NCBI GenBank assembly: GCA_009775095.1
Contig: VSOZ01000002.1
Coordinates: forward strand, 62,001-126,000
Reading direction: 5' to 3'
Length of the DNA stretch: 64,000 nucleotides
Source: Muribaculum sp.
Lineage (GTDB): Bacteria; Bacteroidota; Bacteroidia; Bacteroidales; Muribaculaceae
The stretch's first letter is position 1. The number at the start of each line of letters is the position of its first letter. Below the pieces are notes generated by a model, which worked only from the letters and a program-made list of their open reading frames with translations, did not search any database and was not told the origin of the DNA. Shown here piece by piece: positions 63,157 to 64,000 of this stretch. A program made the position numbers and the translations under genes.

Positions 63157-64000
63157 ATGAAATTCAGCAAAATATCTCTATACGTAGCTGCGGTGCTCTC
63201 TATTACGGGAGCATCATGCAGCGACTCTTACCTTGACAAAGAGGTCGACCTTACTCTTCAGCCCGAGTTTGTGTTCAGCGACTTCAATATGACACGCGGT
63301 GTGTATGCCAACATATATACCTATCTGCCCGATGCGTTTGCCGGTTTCTCGGACACTCAGTTCCGCCTGTCGCAAGACTGTATGACCGACAATTCTATCG
63401 ACTACTGGAGTGTGGCACGCTACCACTCCGTGATGGATGACGCCTACGACGCATCAAACCACTGGTTTGCTTCCGACATATGGAAAAACCGCTACAACGG
63501 CATCCGTGCATGCAACCAGTTTCTCGCCAACGCCAAGCCTTCGGTCATAGGTAATGCCGAGAAGCCCGGCGACGACAACAAGCTCTACGACCGCTGGTGC
63601 GCCGAAGTACGCGTAATCCGCGCTCTGCTTCACTTCGATCTTATCGGTTACTTCGGTGCAATACCTCTGGTAGCCGACGACGAAGAGGGCAACCCCATAA
63701 TCCTGTCGCCCGGCATGACACTGCCCGAGCGCACACCCGCCGAAGAAGCCCTCAAATGGGTGGCCGACGAAATGGATATATGGAAAGACAAACTCCCCTT
63801 CCGCTACGCCAACGAGGATGAGAACTGGGGTCGCGTGAACGGCGCCGCCGCTTATGCCCTCAAATCACGCGCACTGCTTTATCGCGCATCGGCACTCAAC
63901 AACCCTTCGGGCGACAAAGGCCGCTGGCAGGAAGCCGCTCAGGCCGCTCTTGACTTCATTACCAAAAACAATACGGTAGCCAACAAGTATCGTCTGCACC
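63157..64000 (+). CDS. SusD/RagB-type lipoprotein, second copy (partial)
   Basis: The first 281 residues only, running off the window. ATG 63157; lipobox ITGASC (Cys21), then SDSYLDKEVDLTL. FNMTRGVYANIYTYLP, IRACNQFLANAK and EVRVIRALLHFDLIGYFGAIPLVADDEEGNP match the SusD N-terminal TPR region. It is closer to the second SusC, forming the second pair of the operon; which further genes follow is not known. Confidence 0.9.
   Translation, partial: MKFSKISLYVAAVLSITGASCSDSYLDKEVDLTLQPEFVFSDFNMTRGVYANIYTYLPDAFAGFSDTQFRLSQDCMTDNSIDYWSVARYHSVMDDAYDASNHWFASDIWKNRYNGIRACNQFLANAKPSVIGNAEKPGDDNKLYDRWCAEVRVIRALLHFDLIGYFGAIPLVADDEEGNPIILSPGMTLPERTPAEEALKWVADEMDIWKDKLPFRYANEDENWGRVNGAAAYALKSRALLYRASALNNPSGDKGRWQEAAQAALDFITKNNTVANKYRLH

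Noticed and set aside
1..64000. CRISPR array, rRNA genes, transposase or integrase genes
   Set aside because: No regularly spaced repeats, rRNA-like sequence or recombinase motif was seen on either strand.

Overview
The window is a chromosomal segment of a gut-type Bacteroidales bacterium. It carries SusC/SusD pairs, a hybrid two-component regulator, a fimbrillin-like lipoprotein, a C10 protease with a type IX secretion-like tail, lipoprotein signals, and repeated promoter boxes of the Bacteroidetes type (TTTG, about 19-22 bases, TAnnTTTG). Gene content, codon use and medium GC look most like the Muribaculaceae; that family placement is inference.

Region by region. 1-9.3 kb is housekeeping: the 3' end of ATP-type PEP carboxykinase with its terminator; an O6-methylguanine repair gene and a MalY/PatB-type C-S lyase (minus strand); then plus-strand RelA/SpoT, a 7TM-HD (PgpH-like) phosphodiesterase, a DUF4919-like protein, a radical SAM protein and an S66 LD-carboxypeptidase. 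9.3-14.7 kb is accessory and partly decayed: a RhuM fragment, a small hypothetical, a Crp-family regulator with three lipoproteins, an 87-bp palindromic repeat unit, tRNA-Ala(GGC), and a HAD-type polysaccharide protein broken by an internal deletion and an amber codon. 14.8-18.3 kb holds a GH31 enzyme and a family 2 glycosyltransferase.

18.4-39.4 kb is a large uronic-acid and arabinose-rich polysaccharide (pectin-like) degradation locus in two parts. The first (18.4-32.9 kb) encodes exported enzymes: two tandem GH28/GH49-like beta-helix hydrolases, a heparinase II/III-like lyase, a GH146-like beta-L-arabinofuranosidase fused to an alpha/beta-hydrolase, GH97, GH43, GH88 and a DUF4861 lipoprotein. 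The second (33.0-39.4 kb) is a complete route from unsaturated uronate to pyruvate and glyceraldehyde-3-phosphate: KduD, a GatC-type membrane permease, KduI, a GltD-like oxidoreductase, KdgK and KDPG aldolase. KduI has a signal peptide and the only transporter is an orphan PTS-type EIIC protein. The sequence therefore suggests that the first isomerisation occurs in the periplasm and that the product is imported by a PTS-independent EIIC. This is the most interesting system in the window.

39.4-43.5 kb (minus strand) holds a fimbrillin-like lipoprotein, a streptopain-type protease with an unusual repeated upstream region, and an AT-rich island encoding a HARE-HTH/nuclease-like protein. 43.5-64 kb is a second glycan locus: a YbhN-like membrane protein, two GH51 arabinofuranosidases on the minus strand, a full hybrid two-component system whose start region contains a C9 tract, a lipoprotein with a duplicated beta-rich module, and two consecutive SusC/SusD pairs, the last SusD running off the window end. 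The GH51 genes next to the regulator point to an arabinose-containing glycan, probably pectin side chains or arabinogalactan.
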